Numbered from the stretch's first letter, positions 28,172-37,019 are shown. The stretch: DNA of 64,000 nt from Oryzobacter telluris (GCF_043099285.1 NZ_CP170723.1:1240001-1304000); one strand, 5' to 3'. A program made the numbers and translations. The notes: a model not told the origin generated them from the letters alone.

Positions 28172-29088
28172 CGGCCCTTGGGGTGCCAGACCGTCTTGGT
28201 CTCGAGGAAGGACGACAGGCGGCGCAGGTCGGGGACCGGCTCGAAGTCGGGCTCGACGGCCTCGGCGCCGGTGCCGCCGGGGCGCACCACGCGCTTGAGG
28301 TTCTCGGCGGCGGCGAGCTCGAGGTCGCCCCACACGACGCCCTCGGCACCCGCGGCGCCGGTGAGGTCGATGGCGTTGACGTCGCGGTGGCTGGCGAGCC
28401 ACGGCGCGACCTCTGCGGTGCGGCCGGTGACGATGTTGACCACGCCGCCGGGCACGTCAGAGGTCGCGAGGCACTCGGCGAGGGTGATCGCCGGCAGCGG
28501 CCGGTCCTCGCTGGTGAGGACGACGACGGTGTTGCCGGAGACGACGACCGGAGCGACGACCGACACCAGGCCGAGCAGGCTCGACGCCTGCGGCGCCAGC
28601 ACGGCGACGACACCGGTGGCCTCGGGGGCGGAGATGTCGAAGTAGGGGCCGGCCACGGGGTTGAGCCCGCCGAGCACCTGCGTGAACTTGTCGGACCAGC
28701 CGGCGTACCAGACCCACCGGTCGATGGCCGCGGAGACGACGGCCTCGGCGCGGGCGGGGGTGAGGCCCTCGCTGTCGCGGACGTCCTGGACGAGCTGCGC
28801 GCGGCGGCCCTCCATCACCTCGGCGACCCGGTAGAGCACCTGGCCCCGGTTGTACGCGGTGGCGCCGGCCCAGCCGGGCTGGGCCTTGCGGGCGGCGACG
28901 ACGGCGTCACGGGCGTCCTTGCGCGACCCCATCGCGGCGTTGGCGAGGAAGCGCGGGGCCGCGGCGGCGCCACGGCGCGACCCGCTGGGGGCGGCGAACA
29001 CCTCGTAGGAGCGGCCGCTCTCGCTGCGGGGGAACTTCCCCCCGATGTAGAGCTTGTACGTCTTGCGGACGTCCACGCGCGTGCTCAC
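28168..29088 (-). CDS. Short, catalytically incomplete aldehyde dehydrogenase homologue
   Basis: A 306-residue protein with an aldehyde dehydrogenase fold N-terminally (YKLYIGGKFPRSESGRSYEV, GVVAVLAPQASSLLGLVSVV) that ends where the catalytic domain should continue. There is no NQGxxC active-site motif, and the only cysteine is in LAECLATSD. It starts at GTG 29088 within a GTGA overlap with the full-length enzyme upstream. The frame is intact, so it is a conserved short form and not an obvious pseudogene. ALDH16-type proteins also pair an active with an inactive domain; a structural subunit role is inferred. Confidence 0.82.
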   Translation of the reverse strand: MSTRVDVRKTYKLYIGGKFPRSESGRSYEVFAAPSGSRRGAAAAPRFLANAAMGSRKDARDAVVAARKAQPGWAGATAYNRGQVLYRVAEVMEGRRAQLVQDVRDSEGLTPARAEAVVSAAIDRWVWYAGWSDKFTQVLGGLNPVAGPYFDISAPEATGVVAVLAPQASSLLGLVSVVAPVVVSGNTVVVLTSEDRPLPAITLAECLATSDVPGGVVNIVTGRTAEVAPWLASHRDVNAIDLTGAAGAEGVVWGDLELAAAENLKRVVRPGGTGAEAVEPDFEPVPDLRRLSSFLETKTVWHPKGR

Positions 29089-30533
29089 TTCCCGGCTCCC
29101 GTCGTGACGTAGGCCTCGAGGCCGTGGCGACCGCCCTCGCGGCCGTAGCCCGACTCCTTGTACCCGCCGAACGGCGAGGTGGGGTCGAACTTGTTGAACG
29201 TGTTGGCCCACACGACGCCGGCCCGCAGCTGGTCGGCCATCCAGAGGATGCGGCTGCCCTTCTCGGTCCAGACGCCGGCCGACAGGCCGTAGGGGGTGTT
29301 GTTCGCCTTGGCCACGGCCTCGCCGGGGGTGCGGAAGGTGAGCACCGAGACGACCGGGCCGAAGATCTCCTCCTGGGCGACGCGGTGCGACTGGCTGACG
29401 CCGCTGAACACCGTGGGGCGGAACCAGTAGCCGCTGCTCGGCAGCTCGCAGCCGCTGTCCCAGCGGGTGGCGCCCTCGGCCTCTCCGGCCTCGACGAGCG
29501 ACTCGATGCGGCCGAGCTGCGCGGCGCTGTTGATGGCGCCGACGTCGGTGTTCTTGTCCATGGGGTCGCCGACGCGCAGCGTCATCAGGCGGCGCTGCAG
29601 GCGGGCGAGGACCTCGTCGGCGACGTTCTCCTGCACGAGGAGGCGGCTGCCGGCGCAGCAGACGTGACCCTGGTTGAAGAAGATGCCGGTGACGATGCCC
29701 TCGACGGCCTGGTCGATGGGGGCGTCGTCGAACACGATGTTCGCGCCCTTGCCACCGAGCTCGAGGGTGGCCTTCTTGCGGGTGCCGGCGATGGCGCGGG
29801 CGATCATCTTGCCGACGCCGGTGGAGCCCGTGAAGGCGAGCTTGTCGATGCCCGGGTGGTCGACGATCGCCTGGCCGGTGGTGCCGGCGCCGGTGACGAT
29901 GTTGACGACACCCGGCGGCACCTCGGCCTGCTGGCAGACCTCGGCGAAGAGCAGCGCGGTGAGCGGCGTGGTCTCGGCGGGCTTGAGGACGACCGTGTTC
30001 CCGCAGGCGAGGGCCGGCGCGATCTTCCACGCGAGCATGAGGAGCGGGAAGTTCCACGGGATGACCTGGCCGACGACGCCGACCGGGCGGGGGTCGCTGC
30101 CGAGCGAGGCGTGCTCGAGCTTGTCGGCCCAGCCCGCGTGGTAGAAGAAGTGCGCCGCGGCGAGCGGGACGTCGACGTCGCGGCTCTCCTTGATCGGCTT
30201 GCCGTTGTCGAGGGTCTCCAGGACGGCGAACTCGCGGGCGCGCTCCTGCAGGATGCGGGCGATCCGGTAGAGGTACTTGCCGCGGTCGGCGCCGCTCATC
30301 CGCGACCAGACGCGGGAGTAGGCCTGCCGGGCCGCGCGGACGGCGGTGTCGACGTCCTCGGGGGTGGCCTCGGACACCTCGGCGAGGGTCTCCTCGGTGG
30401 CGGGGTTGACCGTCTTGAACGGCGTGCCGCCGCTGGCCTCGACGAACTCGCCGCCGATGAACAGCCCGTAGCTGCTCGCGATGTCGACGACGCTGCGCGA
30501 CTCGGGCGCCGGTGCGTACTCAAAGGGGGGCAT
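29085..30533 (-). CDS. Aldehyde dehydrogenase
   Basis: A 482-residue NAD(P)-dependent enzyme. Visible motifs are PWNFPLLMLAWKIAPAL, FTGSTGVGK, the catalytic Glu in LELGGKGANIVF and the active-site Cys in FFNQGHVCCAGSRLL (two adjacent cysteines). ATG 30533 was chosen because an AGGAAG site lies 8 bp upstream and it follows the deoC stop. Next to deoC, the likely substrate is acetaldehyde from deoxyribose-5-phosphate cleavage, giving acetate; this is inference from context. Confidence 0.93.
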   Translation of the reverse strand: MPPFEYAPAPESRSVVDIASSYGLFIGGEFVEASGGTPFKTVNPATEETLAEVSEATPEDVDTAVRAARQAYSRVWSRMSGADRGKYLYRIARILQERAREFAVLETLDNGKPIKESRDVDVPLAAAHFFYHAGWADKLEHASLGSDPRPVGVVGQVIPWNFPLLMLAWKIAPALACGNTVVLKPAETTPLTALLFAEVCQQAEVPPGVVNIVTGAGTTGQAIVDHPGIDKLAFTGSTGVGKMIARAIAGTRKKATLELGGKGANIVFDDAPIDQAVEGIVTGIFFNQGHVCCAGSRLLVQENVADEVLARLQRRLMTLRVGDPMDKNTDVGAINSAAQLGRIESLVEAGEAEGATRWDSGCELPSSGYWFRPTVFSGVSQSHRVAQEEIFGPVVSVLTFRTPGEAVAKANNTPYGLSAGVWTEKGSRILWMADQLRAGVVWANTFNKFDPTSPFGGYKESGYGREGGRHGLEAYVTTGAGK

Positions 30534-30564
30534 GGGCTGCTTCCTGAAGGTGCGGGGTGGCCGG

Positions 30565-31554
30565 TCAGTAGCCGCTGGGGGCGTCGTCGGCGACGTAGTC
30601 GGCACCCGAGTAGGCGCCGGTCGCCATCTTCTGTCGCTGGAGCACGAGGTCGTTGAGCAGGCTCGAGGCGCCGAAGCGGAACCAGGTGTTGTCGAGCCAC
30701 TCCTCGCCCGCGATCTCGGAGACCGTGACGAGGAACTTGATGGCGTCCTTGCTCGTGCGGATGCCGCCGGCCGGCTTCACGCCGACCATCTCGCCGGTGA
30801 GGCCCTGCCAGTCGCGCACGGCCTCGAGCATGACGAGGGTGACGGGCAGGGTGGCGGCGGGGGAGATCTTGCCGGTGGAGGTCTTGATGAAGTCGCCGCC
30901 CGCGAGCATCGACAGCCACGAGGCGCGGCGCACGTTGTCGTAGGTGACGAGCTCGCCGGTCTCCATGATGACCTTGAGGCGGGCGTCGCCGCAGGCGGCC
31001 TTGGTCTCGGCGATCTCGCGGAAGACCGTGAGGTAGTCGCCGGAGAGGAACGCCCCGCGGTCGATGACCATGTCGATCTCGTCGGCGCCGGCGTTGACGG
31101 CGTCCGCGGTGTCGGCGAGCTTGACGGCACGGCTCGCCCGACCGCTCGGGAAGGCGGTGGCGACGGCGGCGACCTTGACGCCGGAGTCGCCGAGCGCCTC
31201 CTTGGCGGTCTCGACCATGTCGCCGTAGACGCAGACCGCGGCCGGGCTGGGCGTGGTGAGGTCGCTGGGGTCCGGGGTGACCGCGCGGGCGGCCAGGCCG
31301 CGGACCTTGCCGCGGGTGTCGGAGCCCTCGAGGGTGGTGAGGTCGATCATCGAGATGGCGAGGTCGATGGCCCACGCCTTGCTCGTCGTCTTGATCGAGC
31401 GGGTGCCGAGCCCGGCGGCGCGGGACTCGCAGCCGACCTGGTCGACGCCCGGCAGGCCGTGCAGCCAGCTGGTGAGGGCGTGGTTGCTCAGGCGCGAGAC
31501 GCCCAGGAGGTCCCGGGCGCGTGCCGTGGGGTCGACTGCGGTGGTGGTGCTCAC
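30565..31554 (-). CDS. deoC: Deoxyribose-phosphate aldolase
   Basis: A 329-residue class I aldolase that cleaves deoxyribose-5-phosphate to glyceraldehyde-3-phosphate and acetaldehyde. The Schiff-base lysine sits in FIKTSTGKISP and the second conserved lysine in GVKPAGGIRTSKDA. It is longer than the E. coli enzyme, as is common for the actinobacterial/eukaryal type. The start is GTG 31554. It is first in an operon with the two aldehyde dehydrogenase homologues and the uridine kinase-like gene. Confidence 0.95.
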   Translation of the reverse strand: MSTTTAVDPTARARDLLGVSRLSNHALTSWLHGLPGVDQVGCESRAAGLGTRSIKTTSKAWAIDLAISMIDLTTLEGSDTRGKVRGLAARAVTPDPSDLTTPSPAAVCVYGDMVETAKEALGDSGVKVAAVATAFPSGRASRAVKLADTADAVNAGADEIDMVIDRGAFLSGDYLTVFREIAETKAACGDARLKVIMETGELVTYDNVRRASWLSMLAGGDFIKTSTGKISPAATLPVTLVMLEAVRDWQGLTGEMVGVKPAGGIRTSKDAIKFLVTVSEIAGEEWLDNTWFRFGASSLLNDLVLQRQKMATGAYSGADYVADDAPSGY

Positions 31555-31667
31555 CGGTCGAGTCTACGGGGGCGTTCACCCTGTGGACACCGGCGCAGGG
31601 GGCAGCACCCGACGACCGGCGTCTCGCACCTTCGTCACCTCTCGCCACCGTCGGCCGGGGCAGAGGG

Positions 31668-32258
31668 TCACACGGGCGGGGGTCCGCAGGTGAGCGTGAT
31701 CGACGAGAACGTGACGTCGTGGGCGGGGTTGGACCCGGGGTAGACGGTCGACACGAACTCCAGGTTCGTGGGACCGGTCGTGTTGGCGGTGACGGCGAAG
31801 GTGACGGTGCGATACAGGATGCCGTCGCTGGTGTTGACGGAGGAGTCGCCTTGGTTCTGCCCGTCGAACCCGAGGTAGCTGATGTTGCCGCGGGTACCCG
31901 GCCCCGCGGACGCTGGGTCGACGGTCACGGTGTAGGCGAACGTGTAGACCCGGCCGGCGACCACGTCGATCGTGGTGTACGCCACGGCGGTGTAGAACGA
32001 GGTGCCCTGACCCGTCACGACGAAGTCGGTGCCGAGGAAGCGGGCTGCGTCCCCCGACATGCGGCCGACCTCGTCGATGGCCCACGCCGGGTCGCCGTAC
32101 AGAGGGATCGTGGGGCAGTCGGTCGTCGAGGCGGAGACCATGGGCGCGGCGGCGCCGACGACGATGACGGGGACGGCCCAGACGGCGCCCCGGGCGATGG
32201 AGCGGCGGGGGACCCGAGGGGTGGTCTCGGGCAGGGGGGAGCCGGGCGTGGCTGACAT
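31668..32258 (-). CDS. Secreted protein with twin-arginine-like signal, function unknown
   Basis: A 196-residue protein from ATG 32258. The signal region PRRSIARGAVWAVPVIVVG with a double arginine and a following ASA-like site suggests export, possibly by Tat. The mature part is Thr/Ser/Val/Tyr-rich (VAYTTIDVVAGRVYTFAYTV) and looks like an all-beta domain, with two cysteines (DCPTIPL, LTCGPPP) near its ends. I do not recognise a family. It stands alone between deoC and the DUF4241 gene. Confidence 0.7.
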   Translation of the reverse strand: MSATPGSPLPETTPRVPRRSIARGAVWAVPVIVVGAAAPMVSASTTDCPTIPLYGDPAWAIDEVGRMSGDAARFLGTDFVVTGQGTSFYTAVAYTTIDVVAGRVYTFAYTVTVDPASAGPGTRGNISYLGFDGQNQGDSSVNTSDGILYRTVTFAVTANTTGPTNLEFVSTVYPGSNPAHDVTFSSITLTCGPPPV

Positions 32259-32467
32259 GGCTGGGGACTTCCGGTCGCAGAGGCAGGGGCGGTGCGCAGG
32301 GAGTGTCGTCCGCGGGCTCGAGACGTGGGGTGCGAGCCGACCGGCACGGTCTGGTGACCGCATCCCCAGGGGCGACTCACGGCCAACCTAGGCGAGATCG
32401 CCTCCCCACGAGCCCGTTTCGCCCCACCTGCACCTGATCGGCTGAGACCTCGGAGGTTCCTCGGTCC

Positions 32468-33238
32468 TCAGGAGGTGAGGCGGGTGAGGTGGTGGTGGAG
32501 CTCGAGGTCGGCGGCGACGGCGACCACCGACCCCTGCGGGTCGTGGCCGAGGTAGGCGGGGTACCAGCCGTCTCCGACCCCGCAGTCGAACATCACGGCG
32601 GCGGTCCGTCCGTCGACCACCACGGCGGCGAACCCCACCCGGATGACCTCGCGGAACAGCGGGCCGATGACGTCCTCCGCCAGGGTGTCGAGGGCCTTCT
32701 TCGACCCGACGTCGTACAGGGCACCCGTCCCCGCGTCGGCGCCGAAGCCCAGGCGCTCGCCCGTGGCGTCACGGGCGTCCTCCCAGCGCTCGACCGCGGC
32801 GACGTCGCCGAACGCCACGGTGGCCGCGCGGCGGTGGGCGGCCACATCGCGTCCGTCGACCGTGGTGGCCGGGAAGGCGAACATCCCCAGCTCGCACGCG
32901 ACCGGCCCCGTGAACGAGGCGACGGCGGCGACCTCCTCGTACCGGAAGAAGCCGGGGTCGGCGAACGCCACCTCACCGCTGGCATCGAGGGGCGGCCCGG
33001 CGACGCGGTCGAGGGTCACGGCCCGACCGTCCTCGGTGCGGTACCTGCCGCCGTAGGGGAGGAGGGAGGCGGTGTCGAGCGGACCCTCGGGGAACTCGAC
33101 CGGGTTGGTGCCGGCGGAGCCCGACGTCGGGGTGGTCAGGTGGGTGGGCCGCTCGCAGCCCGAGACCGCCGCCGCGAGCCCGCCCAGGAGCGCGCCGACG
33201 ACGAGACGTCGCGGTGCCCTGCTCCCCCCGGTGCCCAC
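32468..33238 (-). CDS. DUF4241 domain lipoprotein
   Basis: A 256-residue protein. GTG 33238 gives a signal peptide GSRAPRRLVVGALLGG ending in a lipobox AAVSGC. The C-terminal FDCGVGDGWYPAYLGHD is characteristic of DUF4241, and the body contains GMFAFPATTVDG. DUF4241 proteins have no established function. The start lies 8 bp after the phosphohexomutase stop, so it may be the distal gene of the pnp-phosphomutase operon; an upstream in-frame start at 33310 would overlap that gene. Confidence 0.78.
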   Translation of the reverse strand: MGTGGSRAPRRLVVGALLGGLAAAVSGCERPTHLTTPTSGSAGTNPVEFPEGPLDTASLLPYGGRYRTEDGRAVTLDRVAGPPLDASGEVAFADPGFFRYEEVAAVASFTGPVACELGMFAFPATTVDGRDVAAHRRAATVAFGDVAAVERWEDARDATGERLGFGADAGTGALYDVGSKKALDTLAEDVIGPLFREVIRVGFAAVVVDGRTAAVMFDCGVGDGWYPAYLGHDPQGSVVAVAADLELHHHLTRLTS

Positions 33239-33245
33239 GTCGCGG

Positions 33246-34931
33246 TCAGAGGCGGGTGGCGGACTCGAGGTCGGCGCGGACGGCGGCCAGGCGGGCGGCG
33301 GCGCGCTCACGGGCGCCCTTGAGGTCGTCCCCGCTGACCGGTTCGACGACCTCGAGGTACACCTTGAGCTTGGGCTCGGTGCCCGACGGACGCACGATGA
33401 CGCGCGAGTCGTCGGCGAGGAAGTAGCGCAGCCCTTCGGTGGGGGGCAGCCCGCCGTCGCCCTGCGCCAGGTCGTCGGCGCGGACCACGTCGACCCCGGC
33501 CACGGAGGTCAGCGGCTGCGCCCGCAGCCGGTCCATGATCCGCCCGATGAGGGAGAGGTCCTCGACGCGCACCGAGAACGCGTCGGTGGCGTAGACGCCG
33601 TGCTCGCGGGCGAGGTCGTCGAGCCGGTCGGTGAGCGAACGGCCCTGTGCGCGAAGGGAGGCCACGAGCTCGGCGACGAGCAGGGCGGCCGAGACGCCGT
33701 CCTTGTCGCGCACGCTCGCGGGGTCGACGCAGTACCCGAGCGCCTCCTCGTACCCGTACCGCAGGCCGGGGACGCGGCCGATCCACTTGAAGCCCGTGAG
33801 GGTCTCCTCGTGGCGGACCCCGGCCGCACGACACATCGTGGCGAGCAGCCGTGACGAGACGATGGAGTTGGCGAACACGCAGTCGGCGGAGTCGGGGACC
33901 ACGCCACCGGCGGCCCCCCGCGAGAGCACGTGCGAGCCGAGGAGGGCGCCGACCTCGTCGCCGCGCAGCATCCTCCAGCCCCCGGGACCGGGGACGGCCA
34001 CCGCACAGCGGTCGGCATCGGGGTCGTTGGCGATGACGACGTCGGGCCCGGTCTGCTCGGCGAGGTCGAGGGCGGCGTCCATCGCGCCGGGCTCCTCGGG
34101 GTTGGGGAAGGACACGGTGGGGAACATCGGGTCGGGCTCGGCCTGCGACGGCACCGGGATCGGCTCGGCGTACCCGGCGGCGAGGAAAGCGCGGCGCACC
34201 GTCTCCGAGCCGACGCCGTGCAGCGCGGTGTGGACGACGGTGACCTCGCGGGGGCTGTCGGGCGCGACGACCTCGCGCACGTCGGCGAGGTAGGACTCGA
34301 GCACCTCGTCGTCGAGGGTCTCCCAGCCGTCGTCGGCCCGGGGGACCGACTCGACGGACGCGACCGCGGCGATCTGCGCGGCGATGAGCCCGTCGACCGG
34401 CGGCACGATCTGCGACCCGTCGCCGACGTACACCTTGTAGCCGTTGTCCTCGGGCGGGTTGTGCGACGCGGTGACCATGACGCCGGCGTCGGCGCCGAGG
34501 TGCCGGATCGCGTAGGCGAGCACCGGCGTCGGGAGCGGCCGCGGGAGGACGACGGCGCGCCCTCCGGCCCCGGTCACGACCGCGCAGGTGTCGGCCGCGA
34601 AGACGTCGGAGTTCGTGCGCGCGTCGTAGCCGACGACGACGACGGGCTCGTCGGTGACCGTGCGCAGGTAACCGGTGAGGCCGGCGGCGGCGCGGATGAC
34701 GACCGCCCGGTTCATCCGGTTCGGCCCACCGCCGAGGCGACCGCGCAGCCCGGCGGTGCCGAACTCGAGCATCCCCGACATCGCGTCGGCGAGCTGGGTG
34801 GTGGCGTCGGTGTCACCGGCCTCGGCGCGCGAGGCCAGGCCCTCGAGCTCGGCCCGCGTGGCCGGGTCGGGGTCGTCGGCGGCCCAGGCGCGGGCGGCGG
34901 TGAGCAGGTCGGTGAGGGCGGCGTCGCTCAT
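33246..34931 (-). CDS. pmmB: Phosphohexomutase (phosphomannomutase/phosphoglucomutase family)
   Basis: A 561-residue alpha-D-phosphohexomutase with FGTAGLRG, the catalytic serine loop TASHNPPEDNGYKVY, the metal-binding DPDADR and the sugar-binding GYEEALGY. It is in the size class of the bacterial PMM/PGM enzymes that also include phosphopentomutase-active members. It lies 10 bp after the purine nucleoside phosphorylase gene, as pmmB lies beside deoD in M. tuberculosis (from memory). It may serve mannose metabolism, or interconvert (deoxy)ribose-1- and 5-phosphate, since no deoB-type gene is seen here. Confidence 0.92.
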   Translation of the reverse strand: MSDAALTDLLTAARAWAADDPDPATRAELEGLASRAEAGDTDATTQLADAMSGMLEFGTAGLRGRLGGGPNRMNRAVVIRAAAGLTGYLRTVTDEPVVVVGYDARTNSDVFAADTCAVVTGAGGRAVVLPRPLPTPVLAYAIRHLGADAGVMVTASHNPPEDNGYKVYVGDGSQIVPPVDGLIAAQIAAVASVESVPRADDGWETLDDEVLESYLADVREVVAPDSPREVTVVHTALHGVGSETVRRAFLAAGYAEPIPVPSQAEPDPMFPTVSFPNPEEPGAMDAALDLAEQTGPDVVIANDPDADRCAVAVPGPGGWRMLRGDEVGALLGSHVLSRGAAGGVVPDSADCVFANSIVSSRLLATMCRAAGVRHEETLTGFKWIGRVPGLRYGYEEALGYCVDPASVRDKDGVSAALLVAELVASLRAQGRSLTDRLDDLAREHGVYATDAFSVRVEDLSLIGRIMDRLRAQPLTSVAGVDVVRADDLAQGDGGLPPTEGLRYFLADDSRVIVRPSGTEPKLKVYLEVVEPVSGDDLKGARERAAARLAAVRADLESATRL

Positions 34932-34941
34932 CGGTGCGGCC

Positions 34942-35781
34942 TCAGATCCGGGCCACGACCGCGGCGAGGAGGCTGCCGCAGCGCTCGGCGGCGGCCTGGC
35001 CCGCCTCGAGGACCTCCTCGTGGCTCAGCGGGGTCTCGGAGATGCCGGCGGCCGCGTTGGTGACGAGCGAGATGCCCAGGACCTCGAGGCCGCTCTGCCG
35101 CGCCGCGATCGCCTCGAGCGAGGTCGACATGCCGACGAGGTCGCCGCCGAGCACCCGCGCCATCCGCACCTCGGCGGGGGTCTCGTAGTGCGGCCCACGG
35201 AACTGGACGTACACGCCCTCGTCGAGGGTGCTGTCGACCTCCTGCGCGACGGCGCGCAGCCGCGGGGAGTACAGGTCGGTGAGGTCGACGAAGTTGGCGC
35301 CCTCGATGGGGGAGTGCGCGGTGAGGTTGATGTGGTCGGAGATGAGGACCGGGGTGCCCGGAGCCCACTCGGGCCGCAGCCCGCCACAGCCGTTGGTGAT
35401 GACGATGGTCGTGCAGCCCGCAGCGGCGGCGGTACGCACGCCGTGGACCACCGAGCGCACGCCCTTGCCCTCGTAGAAGTGGGTGCGGGTGCCGTAGACG
35501 AGCGCGCGGCGGCCGGTGTCGCCGATGGCCACCGAGCGCATCTGGCCGCTGTGGCCCGCGACGGCCGCCCTGCCGAAGCCGGGGACGTCGGTGTTCTCGA
35601 TGGTGGCCAGCGTCTCGCCGATCCGGTCGCCCGTCTGGCCCCACCCGGAGCCCAGCACGAGAGCCACGTCGTGGCGGTCGACGCCGGTGCGCTCGCGGAT
35701 GACCGCGGCGGCGGCCTCGGCGACGGCGAACGGGTCGGTCGTCGGGTCGGACAGGTCGTGGCTGGCGGCGGTGTCGGTCAC
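34942..35781 (-). CDS. deoD: Purine-nucleoside phosphorylase
   Basis: A 279-residue trimeric-type enzyme that phosphorolyses inosine and guanosine nucleosides. Motifs include LGSGWGQ (phosphate loop), GHSGQ, THFYEGKG, NGCGGL and HINLTAHSP. The start is GTG 35781. It would use the inosine made by adenosine deaminase and release (deoxy)ribose-1-phosphate for the adjacent phosphomutase and, for the deoxy sugar, DeoC. The divergent gap towards the MarR gene holds two hairpin elements. Confidence 0.94.
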   Translation of the reverse strand: MTDTAASHDLSDPTTDPFAVAEAAAAVIRERTGVDRHDVALVLGSGWGQTGDRIGETLATIENTDVPGFGRAAVAGHSGQMRSVAIGDTGRRALVYGTRTHFYEGKGVRSVVHGVRTAAAAGCTTIVITNGCGGLRPEWAPGTPVLISDHINLTAHSPIEGANFVDLTDLYSPRLRAVAQEVDSTLDEGVYVQFRGPHYETPAEVRMARVLGGDLVGMSTSLEAIAARQSGLEVLGISLVTNAAAGISETPLSHEEVLEAGQAAAERCGSLLAAVVARI

Positions 35782-35844
35782 GGGGGGAGCCTACCGACGC
35801 CGCGCCCTCCCTCCTACCGCCCGCCCCGCCCCCTCAGGGAGCCC

Positions 35845-35896
35845 GCGCTACGGGGCAGTACGTGCGGCGATCACGACACCTGCTGCCCCGTAGCGC
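35845..35896. repeat. Family B hairpin element
   Basis: Perfect 14-bp arms GCGCTACGGGGCAG (35845-35858) and complement (35883-35896) surround a 24-bp core. The core shares GTACGTG and GATCAC in the same positions as family A, although the outer arms differ. It sits in the deoD/MarR divergent region, about 50 bp from family A copy 2. Confidence 0.8.
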
Positions 35897-35946
35897 GCGA
35901 GGTGGAGCGGGCTGCGCGCGCTCGCCCCGCCTCCTCCTCGAGTGCG

Positions 35947-35996
35947 TCCTACCGCCTGGTAGGTGGGGTGATCGCCCCACCAACCAGGCGGTAGGT
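35947..35996. repeat. Family A palindromic element, copy 2
   Basis: The 22-bp arms pair with two mismatches around TGATCG. One arm difference from copy 1 (C to G on the left, G to C on the right) preserves pairing. The element is in a divergent promoter region, so it is not placed as a terminator. The rest of the 304-bp gap (35782-36085) holds family B and the MarR operator. Confidence 0.9.
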
Positions 35997-36049
35997 CGCG
36001 ACTGAGTGGCCGCTCGAGCGCGCTCGGTCACCTGCGGCCCTCGATTGGC

Positions 36050-36076
36050 CTTGCATCTGCAAGTTGCAGGTGCAAG
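36050..36076. promoter_or_regulatory. MarR operator palindrome
   Basis: CTTGCATCTGCAA and TTGCAGGTGCAAG form 13-bp inverted arms (one mismatch) around a single G, ending 9 bp before the GTG start of the MarR gene. Nested TTGCAT/TGCAAG-type half-sites could bind more than one dimer. Autorepression is inferred. Confidence 0.75.
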
Positions 36077-36085
36077 TATGGAGTC

Positions 36086-36499
36086 GTGCCCAGCCTCGCC
36101 CACGAGCTCCACCTCCTCGTCGCCCTGATGGACCGCGCCGCCGACGGGCTGCTCGCCCGCCACGACGTCGGCCTGACCTACAAGCGCTTCCTCGTCCTGC
36201 TCCACGTGTCGGATGCCGACGGCCCCACCCAGCGCGACCTCGCCGACCGGCTCGGGTCGAGCGAGGCCGCGACGAGCCGGATGGTCGCGGGCCTGGCCCG
36301 CGACGGGCTGCTCGACATCGGGCGCGGTGCGGGCAACCGGCGCGAGCTGCGCATCACGGCAGTCGGGGGAGAGCGGCTGGCCGCCGCCGGCCACGTCCTC
36401 GGCGACCACTTCGACGCCCTCGTCACCAGCCAGGGGGTCGACCCCACCGACCTCACCACCACCGTGCGGCGCCTGGCCGCAGCCCTCCGGGAGGGATGA
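36086..36499 (+). CDS. MarR family transcriptional regulator
   Basis: A 137-residue winged-helix protein with YKRFLVLLHVSDADGPTQRD, the recognition helix LGSSEAATSRMVAGLARDGLLD and a wing GAGNRRELRITAVG. The GTG start at 36086 is very close to the 27-bp palindrome, so a leaderless or near-leaderless transcript is possible. It is followed after 3 bp by a DUF2306 membrane protein gene, its probable target along with itself. Confidence 0.9.
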   Translation: MPSLAHELHLLVALMDRAADGLLARHDVGLTYKRFLVLLHVSDADGPTQRDLADRLGSSEAATSRMVAGLARDGLLDIGRGAGNRRELRITAVGGERLAAAGHVLGDHFDALVTSQGVDPTDLTTTVRRLAAALREG

Positions 36500-36502
36500 C
36501 CG

Positions 36503-36994
36503 ATGCACGCCTGGACCCTGTTGATCGTCACCCACGTCGTCGCCGCGCTCGCCTCGGTGCTCCTCGGCGTGGTGCAGCTCGTCCGCCGCAAGGGCGACCA
36601 GCGCCACCGCCACCTCGGCCGCGTCTGGGTGGTCCTCATGGTGTGGAGCGCGGTGTCCTCGTTCTGGATCCGCCACCTGCGCGACGGTGCGTTCTCGTGG
36701 CTGCACGTCCTCAGCCTCGTCACGCTCGTCACCGTCTCGCTCGGGGTGTGGCGCATCCGCCGCGGTGACGTGCAGGGGCACCGCGGCAACATGGTCGGCA
36801 GCTGGCTCGGCTCGGGCATCGCCATGGTGTTCGCGATGGCCATGCCCGACCGGATGCTGCCGACGTTCGCGGTCGACCAGCCGCTCGGGGCGCTCGCGGC
36901 CCTGGCGTCGGTGGTCGCGCTCGTCGTCGTCCTCGTGGCCGTCGGCGACCTCCTGGCCCGCCGCGCGGCCTCCCTCCCCGCCCGCGCCCTCTAG
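36503..36994 (+). CDS. DUF2306-type membrane protein
   Basis: A 163-residue protein with four hydrophobic segments, starting MHAWTLLIVTHVVAALASVLL. The features KGDQRHRHLGRVW, FSWLHVLSLVT and QGHRGNMVGSW (conserved histidines) fit the DUF2306 family. Function unknown; histidine pairs in such proteins have suggested haem or metal binding. Co-transcribed with the MarR regulator. Confidence 0.8.
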   Translation: MHAWTLLIVTHVVAALASVLLGVVQLVRRKGDQRHRHLGRVWVVLMVWSAVSSFWIRHLRDGAFSWLHVLSLVTLVTVSLGVWRIRRGDVQGHRGNMVGSWLGSGIAMVFAMAMPDRMLPTFAVDQPLGALAALASVVALVVVLVAVGDLLARRAASLPARAL

Positions 36995-37019
36995 GCACCC
37001 TCCTCCGCGCCACGTCGGG

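Noticed and set aside
28168..29088. Short aldehyde dehydrogenase homologue as a pseudogene
   Set aside because: The frame is intact, both ends form precise coding overlaps with neighbours, and the protein ends cleanly, so it looks like a maintained short form.
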